Assembly (NCBI GenBank): GCA_014860845.1
Contig: JACZIY010000154.1
Coordinates: 1 to 12,732 of the forward strand
Direction: 5' to 3'
Length of the DNA: 12,732 bases
DNA from: Anaerolineaceae bacterium
GTDB lineage: Bacteria > Chloroflexota > Anaerolineae > Anaerolineales > Anaerolineaceae
In this document: positions 1 through 5,960 of the stretch, one piece after another
Numbering within the stretch: the stretch's first letter is position 1
Layout of the letters: each line of letters opens with the position of its first letter
Program-made: the position numbers and the translations under genes
Notes under the pieces: model-generated
Databases searched by the model: none
Told to the model about the DNA's origin: nothing
What the model saw: the letters and a program-made list of their open reading frames with translations, nothing else

Positions 1-14
1 ATTCTGGAGGATTG

Positions 15-1418
15 ATGAAGAAATTATTCCAACAGAAGAGTTTTCAATTTTTTTCTGTAATCCTTATCATCGTTTTGTTATTAATTATCAATAATCAAAA
101 AATCTATGCGGCAAACCCATCTATTGAGAGTAATCTGGGACCTGGAGAAGAAGTATTTGATGACCTTTTCTTGCAGGGTAGCCAAGTTTTGGTTGCTGGG
201 CATGTTCATGGAATGCTTTTTGTTATTGGAGAAAAGATTGTTATTCAATCAGGAGCACAAATCGATAACGACATTTTCTTACTTGGAAGAAGCATTCTGG
301 TTGAAGAAAATGCAGTCATCAACGGAAATCTCTATGTAGGTGGTCAGAATGTTGTTGTGCTGGCACCTGTTCATCTGAATCTGGTTGTATCCAGTGTGAC
401 ATTGGAAATTGGTTCGGCTGTCAACACTGGCAGAAATTTATTTTTTGGGGGATTTCATTATTCTCAACAACCTGGAAGCATTATTAATGGGAACTTATAC
501 GCTGGTAGTTATCAGCTGGCAATGCATGGAAATGTGGAACAGAATTTTCGGGTTAGAGCCGTATCGGTTAATCTCAATGGTGAAGTGAAAGGAAATGCTG
601 AAATTGCAATTGACGCCAGCGGAGATGATGAAGGTATTCGCATTTGGTTGCCATATATGCGACAATTGAATATTCCAGATTTATTACCAACAGGATTGGA
701 GGTTGGTGATCAGGCAAGTATTAATGGTCAATTGGTTTACTCGAGTGCGAAAAGTCTGGAAGAAAATTTACGCAACTTACCATTACAAGGGGTCGTTGAA
801 AACATATCTGATCCCGAATCTTTAGCAAACGCCGATGGAAAAGTAGTCAGGAAAAATCCCTTTGTATTAAGAATTTTCCGAATGATTCGGCAGCTGGTCG
901 GATTTTTATTATTTGCTGTCATTAGTTGGAAATTTGGAAAAAGATACATATCTGAAGCTGCTCAAATAGCGATCAGTAAGCCCCTAAACTCAATGGGAGT
1001 GGGTTTTGTCAGCACATTAGTTATTTATTTGGGAGCATTGGTTGCTTTCATTCTCATCTGCCTAGTCGCTGCGTTATTAGGGGTTTTTACACTCAATCAA
1101 CTCAGCAGTTTATTTTTCTTTATAGGCGTTGCAGCGATCATTTTAGTCCTGACAGTATTTGGAATTTTGTCAATGTTTGTCAGTAAATTTGTGCTTGCCT
1201 ATTGGGCGGGCGGGTTGGTATTGAATAAGGTTAAATTTGGCAGTAAAAATAAAGAAGTCTGGAGTTTAGTTGCAGGCATAATACTTTACATCATTTTGAG
1301 CGCAATTCCTGTTTTTGGTTGGATATTGGGTGTGTTAGTATCTTTGATTGGTATTGGAGCAATCTGGCATATGCTTCAAAAACACGACCAGGCCGGGATT
1401 TTGCCTGATTTTGAGTAA
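15..1418 (+). CDS. Secreted bactofilin-like beta-repeat domain fused to a polytopic membrane domain
   Basis: The protein is 467 aa. The ATG at 15 is preferred to the in-frame TTG at 12 because GGAGG at 6-10 leaves only one base before TTG. Residues 1-32 form a signal peptide: basic start, long Ile/Leu/Val core, then IYA-A. Residues about 45-245 are short beta-type repeats rich in G-x-V/I-x-G and NGNLY-like turns, resembling polymer-forming (bactofilin/DUF583-type) beta-helices. A charged linker follows, then about five hydrophobic segments in residues 292-452, with a short C-terminal tail. Known bactofilins are cytosolic scaffolds; here the signal peptide puts the repeats outside the membrane, so a cell-envelope scaffold or sensor is inferred. 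Substrate and partners are unknown. The promoter lies outside the window. The next gene has its own promoter-like sequence, so the two need not form an operon. Confidence 0.8.
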   Translation: MKKLFQQKSFQFFSVILIIVLLLIINNQKIYAANPSIESNLGPGEEVFDDLFLQGSQVLVAGHVHGMLFVIGEKIVIQSGAQIDNDIFLLGRSILVEENAVINGNLYVGGQNVVVLAPVHLNLVVSSVTLEIGSAVNTGRNLFFGGFHYSQQPGSIINGNLYAGSYQLAMHGNVEQNFRVRAVSVNLNGEVKGNAEIAIDASGDDEGIRIWLPYMRQLNIPDLLPTGLEVGDQASINGQLVYSSAKSLEENLRNLPLQGVVENISDPESLANADGKVVRKNPFVLRIFRMIRQLVGFLLFAVISWKFGKRYISEAAQIAISKPLNSMGVGFVSTLVIYLGALVAFILICLVAALLGVFTLNQLSSLFFFIGVAAIILVLTVFGILSMFVSKFVLAYWAGGLVLNKVKFGSKNKEVWSLVAGIILYIILSAIPVFGWILGVLVSLIGIGAIWHMLQKHDQAGILPDFE

Positions 1419-1443
1419 TTAGCGGATATGCTTAATCAGAAAA

Positions 1444-1452
1444 TGCTATAAT
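1444..1452 (+). promoter_or_regulatory. Extended -10 promoter for the phosphoribosyltransferase gene
   Basis: The sequence TGCTATAAT is a perfect extended -10 (TGn followed by TATAAT). It lies 31 bp before the ATG at 1484, in the gap after the preceding stop codon. The position about 17 bp further upstream (ggatat) is a poor -35, which is usual for extended -10 promoters. Transcription would start near 1459, giving a leader of about 25 nt. This is a sequence match only. Confidence 0.55.
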
Positions 1453-1483
1453 CAAGCAAAATTAAAATGAATGGATAGAAGTC

Positions 1484-2008
1484 ATGATGCAAAGGAAAGA
1501 AGTCCTTACGTGGAATGATGTTGATCAACTAATCGACCATCTAATTCCTCAATTCGAAACTGAATTTGATGCCATGATCATGGTAACTCATGGGGGGATT
1601 ATTCCAGGTGGGTTAATTTCTGAAGCCTTGCAGTTAGATACCTTACTGACAGCAGCTGTGGATTTTCCCAATGAAATGCAATTGGAAGATGAACGGAAAA
1701 AAGGACGCTTATTAGCCTGGCCAAAATTTGTCCAATTTCCCGAGGATACTTTACTCAGCGGAAAACGTGTTCTGGTCGTGGATGATGTCTGGGGGTCAGG
1801 TAGAACGATCACAGCGGTGCGTAACCGTGTGGTGAGCGCCGGGGGGCAATCGTATACATGCGTTTTGCATTTCAATCCCTATCGAAATCTATTTGGCAAT
1901 ATTCGACCGGATTATTTTGCCGCGATTACTGACGCCTATATACTATATCCATGGGAGATCAACCGTGGACCTGATGTCGTTATGATGCAGGGTGGGGGGC
2001 ACGAGTAA
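1484..2008 (+). CDS. Purine-type phosphoribosyltransferase (hypoxanthine/xanthine-guanine PRT-like)
   Basis: The protein is 174 aa, the normal size for type I PRTases. Such enzymes transfer the ribose-5-phosphate of PRPP to a purine base in salvage. The PRPP-binding loop is clear at residues 96-109 (VLVVDDVWGSGRTI), with the two acidic residues and the small-residue/Thr loop. A pyrophosphate-loop-like THGG sits at 35-38. The YPWE at 155-158 resembles the base-stacking aromatic segment of XGPRT-like enzymes. The substrate base cannot be fixed from sequence; hypoxanthine, xanthine or guanine is most likely. Two adjacent ATGs (1484, 1487) are both possible starts; the Shine-Dalgarno is weak. The gene is monocistronic and ends 20 bp from the convergent glycosyltransferase gene. 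No convincing terminator hairpin is visible in that gap. Confidence 0.85.
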   Translation: MMQRKEVLTWNDVDQLIDHLIPQFETEFDAMIMVTHGGIIPGGLISEALQLDTLLTAAVDFPNEMQLEDERKKGRLLAWPKFVQFPEDTLLSGKRVLVVDDVWGSGRTITAVRNRVVSAGGQSYTCVLHFNPYRNLFGNIRPDYFAAITDAYILYPWEINRGPDVVMMQGGGHE

Positions 2009-2028
2009 GTTCGTACCCGGAAGCTGAT

Positions 2029-3078
2029 TTATTTTGGAAGCAATATTTTAAGATATTCTTCCACCATATCATCGAGGCTGAACATTTTCACTGCTTGTTC
2101 TCTGGCTTTTCGCTGGAAGTGATCAAGATGGTTTAAGATCCATGTGGCGGCGTCTGTGAGAGCCGTTACATCAGGAGGTTCCAGCTCCCAATAATTGCTG
2201 CCATAAGGAGCTGTTCGGCCAGCATCAATATCTAAAATTTCCGGTAGCGAGCCAGTAGCGTATGCCACTACAGGTAAACCACAAGCCAGGGCTTCAATAA
2301 CTGCGTTTGGGCAGGCAGCATTCAGGTCAGCTGAAAAGAGCAAATGAGCAGAACGGTCTAAAATAGGGATTTCTGCACGGGGAATAATCCCTGCCCAGGT
2401 CAGCCAGATATTGGTTGTACTTGCGAATTTATTGATTATTTCTTGCGGTACTTTTCCAGCAACCATCAGTTCAATGGGTTGTGTAAAGCGTAGTTTGAGG
2501 TTTTCCACCAGTTGAATGGCGTTCATTAAACCGGACTCGTTCCCTTGCCCTAAATGTCCTTCAACCAACAATATCCGAATATGATCATCCGGGCGATTAT
2601 GAATTCCTTCCGGATGATAGGTTCCTAAATCAACCCCATTGTAAATTACAGTTGACTCAACATTTGAGCGGCCGTAAGCTGTTTGCCACCAGGATTGTGC
2701 AAACTGAGACTGGTAGACAATGGCATCCGCCATGTGTTTACGAAGCGTGGAAAGGATGAGATTACCATATTCGCTGCGCAGATAATGTTTAATCCCGGTC
2801 TTTTTTTTGCGATGGATCCAATTCATTCCATTCAGTCGATGAACGACGCGGATTCCTCTGCGACGGGCTTGCCAGATGGTTGGTAAGTGTTTTGTGCCTC
2901 CAACAACCAGAATTGTCTTTACCGCCTGACCAAGTGGATCGAAATGAGCCTGAATACCCCTTTTCTTTAAGCCTTGAATTAATTTTTCCTGGAAAGAGGT
3001 GGGTCCTCCCAAACCTTCCAGTTTTGGCATCAAGGCAATACTTTTTTGTTGATTTTTGAGAGAAGTGTGATCTGTCAT
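2029..3078 (-). CDS. GT4-family glycosyltransferase (group 1)
   Basis: The protein is 349 aa with the two-Rossmann GT-B layout. The N-terminal half has the glycine-rich donor/acceptor loop (LEGLGGPTSFQEKL, about 20-33) and HRLNGM at 80-85. The C-terminal half has ILLVEGHLGQGNESGL near 169 and the nucleotide-sugar signature CPNAVIEALACGLPVVAY at 256-273 followed by GSLPEIL. There is no signal peptide or membrane segment, so it is probably cytoplasmic or peripheral at the inner membrane face. The EX7E pair is incomplete: the second Glu is E262 but the first position is Ala254. It is the third gene of the wecC-wecB operon, 40 bp after wecB, which suggests a role in surface polysaccharide assembly. 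The ATG at 3078 lacks a good Shine-Dalgarno, so the exact start is less certain; Met17 is another option. Confidence 0.85.
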   Translation of the reverse strand: MTDHTSLKNQQKSIALMPKLEGLGGPTSFQEKLIQGLKKRGIQAHFDPLGQAVKTILVVGGTKHLPTIWQARRRGIRVVHRLNGMNWIHRKKKTGIKHYLRSEYGNLILSTLRKHMADAIVYQSQFAQSWWQTAYGRSNVESTVIYNGVDLGTYHPEGIHNRPDDHIRILLVEGHLGQGNESGLMNAIQLVENLKLRFTQPIELMVAGKVPQEIINKFASTTNIWLTWAGIIPRAEIPILDRSAHLLFSADLNAACPNAVIEALACGLPVVAYATGSLPEILDIDAGRTAPYGSNYWELEPPDVTALTDAATWILNHLDHFQRKAREQAVKMFSLDDMVEEYLKILLPK

Positions 3079-3118
3079 TTATGAATTTTCGAATTGGTCC
3101 AGGAATGAAAATTAGAAT

Positions 3119-4255
3119 TTATAATTTCGAGTCAATGCTAACCAGGGAATTGATAATCTTCTCGGCAGCATAGCCATCCCCAAATGGATTTTTCGAATGT
3201 GCCATCTGGTCATAAACAGCCTTATCTTCGAGGAGTTCAATGCTGTTGGAGACAATTCTTTCGGGGTCGGTACCTACCAATCTTAAAACCCCAGCTTTCA
3301 CTCCTTCCGGGCGTTCCGTCACTTCGCGCATAACGAGCGCTGGTTTATGTAATCCAGCTGCTTCTTCCTGTATCCCACCGCTATCTGTCAGCACCAGGAC
3401 AGCATGCTTTAACAAATGAGCCATCGGAAGATAATCTAATGGTGGCAATAATGTTATATTATCAACATCTCCCAACAAACGATGGACCGGTTCCTGAATG
3501 TTGGGGTTGAGATGAACCGGATAGATGATGTGAAATTGGTTTTTATAGCGATCAGCCAGAGTTTTCAAGGCGGTACAAATATCAATTATTGGCTGACCAA
3601 AATTTTCCCGTCGATGAGCCGTTATCAGGATCAGTTGTTTTTGATCGGTGCCAATATGGTGTTGCTCAAAGAGCTTTTGTACATCCTCAGGTGCTGGATA
3701 GGAAGTAATAATACGTAAAGCATCAATGGCGGGATTTCCCGTGACAGATATGCGCCAATCTTCTACCCCTTCATTCAGTAGATTTTGTCTGGCATCTTCG
3801 GTCGGTGCCAGGTGCAAATCAGCAACAACCCCGGCAATTTTGCGATTAATTTCTTCTGGAAATGGCTGCCATTTATCGCCAGTACGTAAACCAGCTTCCA
3901 CATGACCGATTTTGATGCGATTATAAAATCCCAACAAAGCAGAGGTCATCACTGTGGTGGTATCACCCTGTACCAATATCCAATCCGGTTTGACCTTCGA
4001 AAGAATTGGATCCAAATTTTGCAGAATGGATGCTGTGATTTGAGCCAGACTTTGATTGGGCTGCATTAAATTTAAATCAAAATCTGGGGCAATGTTAAAT
4101 GCATTCAAAACCTGATCAAGCATCTGGCGATGTTGAGCTGTCACACAAAGATAAGATTCAATATCAGGATGGGATTGAGCAACCTGGATGACAGGGCACA
4201 TTTTTACGGCTTCAGGTCGGGTCCCAATGATATTAAGCAGTTTTATCTTAGGCAT
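3119..4255 (-). CDS. wecB: UDP-N-acetylglucosamine 2-epimerase, non-hydrolysing
   Basis: The enzyme interconverts UDP-GlcNAc and UDP-ManNAc in the cytoplasm. The product is 378 aa, the usual family length. Seen motifs: GTRPEAVKM at 11-19, QGDTTT at 96-101, HVEAGLRTGD at 118-127, FPEEINR at 132-138, TGNPAIDAL at 172-180, TAHRRENFG at 212-220, and DSGGIQEEA plus TERPEG near the C terminus. D98, E120, E134 and H214 line up with the E. coli WecB active-site residues D95, E117, E131 and H213. The ATG at 4255 is chosen over the longer frame opening at 4333: it has AAAGGG six or so bases upstream, begins exactly at the conserved MPKIKLLNIIGTRPE start, and overlaps the wecC stop by only 8 bp (ATGCCTAA). 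Translational coupling to wecC is likely. Confidence 0.95.
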   Translation of the reverse strand: MPKIKLLNIIGTRPEAVKMCPVIQVAQSHPDIESYLCVTAQHRQMLDQVLNAFNIAPDFDLNLMQPNQSLAQITASILQNLDPILSKVKPDWILVQGDTTTVMTSALLGFYNRIKIGHVEAGLRTGDKWQPFPEEINRKIAGVVADLHLAPTEDARQNLLNEGVEDWRISVTGNPAIDALRIITSYPAPEDVQKLFEQHHIGTDQKQLILITAHRRENFGQPIIDICTALKTLADRYKNQFHIIYPVHLNPNIQEPVHRLLGDVDNITLLPPLDYLPMAHLLKHAVLVLTDSGGIQEEAAGLHKPALVMREVTERPEGVKAGVLRLVGTDPERIVSNSIELLEDKAVYDQMAHSKNPFGDGYAAEKIINSLVSIDSKL

Positions 4256-5537
4256 CCTTTTCCCTTTCTGAAACCCCGAGCCGATGGATATTGAATCCAG
4301 CAACTTCCCAGGTCTCAGGCTTCCAAGCTCCAACAGTGTCCAGAATGATGCGGGCTGGTGTGATACTAACCAATTCGCGCGGATTTATTCTGATGAACTC
4401 AGTATGATTGACAAGTAGTACGATGATTTCAGCCTGTTTGACAGCTTCTGCCAATGTGGTCGCCATAAGTACCCCTGGCACGATAAAATCGGGTTTAAAC
4501 GGTTCAAATGCAGTCACGATTGCCCCACTTTCAGCAAGCTTGTGGGCAACTTCTACAGCTGGACTCTCACGCAGATCATCCACATCCGGTTTGTATGCCA
4601 AACCAAGAATTGTGACTTTTTTGTCTTTTAGCCCATGCAGGATTCTGTTTATCAAATCCACCACGTGACCCGGTTGTGAATCATTCACCAACCGGGCGGT
4701 GTGAATCAACGGAGTGATATCAGGCGCGGCTTCCACCAGGAACCATGGATCAACGCTGATGCAATGTCCCCCCACGCCTGGACCCGGACGCAGGATATTT
4801 ACACGTGGATGCAGATTCGCAATTTCTATAGCCTCCCAAACATCCACACCAAAACGGTCAGCCAGACGGGCAAATTCGTTGGCCACCGCGATGTTGATGT
4901 CCCGATAAGTATTTTCCATTAACTTCACCATTTCAGCCGTTGTGGATGAAGTGGTGATAATTTGACCCTTAACGAAAATTTGATAAAGTGATTTTCCTAC
5001 GAGAGCAGATTGCTCATCAATTCCCCCAATGACACGGGCATTCTCAATCAACTCCCTGAGGATCTGTCCCGGTAATACTCGTTCCGGTGAATAAGCCACA
5101 TAAAAATCTTCGCCAGCTTGCAATCCGGATTTTTCCAGAATGGGTATCAAAATATCAATGGTGGTGCGTGGCGGGGAAGTGGATTCAAGCACAACCAGAT
5201 TCCCTTTACTTAAGAATGGTACGATTGATTCAGCTGCAGATTTAACATAGGTAAGATCAGCTTTCTTTTCGTCATAAAAAGGTGTGGGTACTGCGATGAT
5301 AAAAGCATCCGATTGCTCTGGATGATCAGAAATCACAAGATTTCCAGATTGGACAGCTGCCTGTACCAGTGTTCTCAAACCGGGCTCATAAATATGCACC
5401 TCGCCGTTTTGTAAACTATTAACAACTTTCTGGTTCACGTCTACACCAATCACTTTCACCCCGGATGTGGCAAAAGTGCTGGCGGTTGGAAGACCTATAT
5501 AACCTAACCCCAGTACACAAATTTTCTTAAAGTTCAC
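4248..5537 (-). CDS. wecC: UDP-N-acetyl-D-mannosamine dehydrogenase (UDP-glucose/GDP-mannose dehydrogenase family)
   Basis: This enzyme oxidises UDP-ManNAc to UDP-ManNAcA with two NAD+ per turnover. The protein is 429 aa. An N-terminal NAD-binding Rossmann motif GLGYIG is at 10-15, and IAVPTPF at 81-87. The YSPERVLPGQ segment (149-158), VKLMENTYRDINIA (204-217) with K206 and N210, and HPRVNILRPGPGVGGHCISV (243-262) with nucleophile Cys259 are intact. The C-terminal UDP-binding domain has LAYKPDVDDLRESPA (313-327). The motif wording follows E. coli WecC much more closely than Ugd, which supports UDP-ManNAc over UDP-glucose as substrate; the adjacent epimerase supports this too. The start is GTG at 5537 with AGAGG seven bases upstream. 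It is the first gene of the operon, with a promoter-like sequence about 50 bp upstream. Confidence 0.92.
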   Translation of the reverse strand: MNFKKICVLGLGYIGLPTASTFATSGVKVIGVDVNQKVVNSLQNGEVHIYEPGLRTLVQAAVQSGNLVISDHPEQSDAFIIAVPTPFYDEKKADLTYVKSAAESIVPFLSKGNLVVLESTSPPRTTIDILIPILEKSGLQAGEDFYVAYSPERVLPGQILRELIENARVIGGIDEQSALVGKSLYQIFVKGQIITTSSTTAEMVKLMENTYRDINIAVANEFARLADRFGVDVWEAIEIANLHPRVNILRPGPGVGGHCISVDPWFLVEAAPDITPLIHTARLVNDSQPGHVVDLINRILHGLKDKKVTILGLAYKPDVDDLRESPAVEVAHKLAESGAIVTAFEPFKPDFIVPGVLMATTLAEAVKQAEIIVLLVNHTEFIRINPRELVSITPARIILDTVGAWKPETWEVAGFNIHRLGVSEREKDA

Positions 5538-5589
5538 AGTAGTACCTCTGAAAAAAGGATTCGTATTTCAAATGTCACCAATGAGTTTT

Positions 5590-5618
5590 ATTATCTCACA
5601 AGTCAGAAAATCTGAAAA
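5590..5618 (-). promoter_or_regulatory. Probable promoter of the wecC-wecB-glycosyltransferase operon
   Basis: On the minus strand, GATAAT at 5595-5590 is preceded by TGA (extended -10 context). TTTTCA at 5618-5613 is a 4/6 match to -35, with a 17-bp spacer. Transcription would begin near 5583, giving a leader of about 45 nt that carries the AGAGG site before the GTG start. This is consensus matching only. Confidence 0.45.
5603..5615. repeat. Small palindrome overlapping the wecC promoter spacer and -35
   Basis: TCAGA-AAA-TCTGA is a perfect 5-bp inverted repeat with a 3-base centre. It lies across the spacer and the proximal half of the predicted -35 of the wecC promoter, where an operator would act by steric block. 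It is short enough to arise by chance in AT-rich DNA. Confidence 0.3.
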
Positions 5619-5737
5619 CGGATCATAAATCATCCAGGTAAATCGAATGATGTATAAAGAATTTTTATTTATGGAAAGTAATCCAAACCATAATTTAATG
5701 ATAACCTGGTAGATGGATCAAAATAAATCGATTGAAC

Positions 5738-5746
5738 TGGTATACT
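5738..5746 (+). promoter_or_regulatory. Candidate extended -10 promoter for polA
   Basis: TGGTATACT matches an extended -10 (TGn plus TATACT, 5/6). No good -35 lies 17 bp upstream. Transcription would start near 5753 and give a leader of about 208 nt. A closer, better promoter was not found, but an unusual one could have been missed. Confidence 0.35.
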
Positions 5747-5750
5747 TTGA

Positions 5751-5760
5751 CTTAATTAAG
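5751..5760. repeat. 10-bp perfect palindrome at the predicted polA transcription start
   Basis: CTTAATTAAG is self-complementary over its full 10 bases and overlaps the expected +1 of the candidate polA promoter. It could be an operator half-pair or chance in AT-rich sequence. Confidence 0.25.
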
Positions 5761-5905
5761 GATCGAAAAATCAAATATCAATCAAATTGCAACTTGTGAT
5801 CTTTTGTTGCCCATTAAAGCAAATTCTAATAGAATCAATCATGAAAAAAATCATAATTTGTCTTGAATATTAGACGTGTTAAGGTTCTGGTTCGTTCCTT
5901 TGAAC

Positions 5906-5947
5906 TGAAGAATTACTTCATTGATCAAATTAAAAAATAAATGAAGT
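5906..5947 (+). promoter_or_regulatory. Mutually exclusive hairpins just upstream of the polA ribosome-binding site
   Basis: ACTTCATT (5915-5922) is perfectly complementary to AATGAAGT (5940-5947), an 8-bp stem with a 17-nt loop. It ends two bases before the Shine-Dalgarno GGAAGG at 5950-5955. The central CTTCA (5916-5920) can instead pair with TGAAG at 5906-5910 to make a 5-bp hairpin with a 5-nt loop. The two structures cannot form together. Both are AU-rich and modest in stability. Confidence 0.3.
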
Positions 5948-5960
5948 CTGGAAGGAAAAT

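Larger units (their letters stand above)
5538..5960. other. 423-bp divergent intergenic region between wecC and polA
   Basis: This AT-rich gap separates two divergently read genes and holds no credible protein gene or recognisable RNA gene. What can be seen: an outward minus-strand promoter for wecC, a plus-strand extended -10 about 215 bp before polA, two palindromes sitting on those promoters, and overlapping hairpins close to the polA ribosome-binding site. The polA leader would be about 200 nt, long enough for post-transcriptional control, but no known riboswitch class is recognisable by eye. Confidence 0.6.

Noticed and set aside
1416..1438. Imperfect hairpin ATTAGC / GCTTAAT after the first gene
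   Set aside because: The stem needs a bulge, is AT-rich and has no T-tract after it.
2009..2028. Bidirectional terminator between the phosphoribosyltransferase and glycosyltransferase genes
   Set aside because: The 20-bp gap contains no stable inverted repeat.
4256..4333. Longer N terminus for the wecB-like gene (26 extra residues)
   Set aside because: It would overlap wecC by 86 bp, lacks family similarity, and a well-placed ribosome-binding site precedes the ATG at 4255, where homology begins.
5634..5709. Inverted pair CCAGGT / ACCTGG in the divergent region
   Set aside because: The arms are only 6 bp and 64 bases apart, with no extension of pairing.
5841..5873. Tiny leader peptide (MKKIIICLEY) in the polA leader
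   Set aside because: It has no clear Shine-Dalgarno sequence and only 10 codons; chance ATG-to-stop runs of this size are common.
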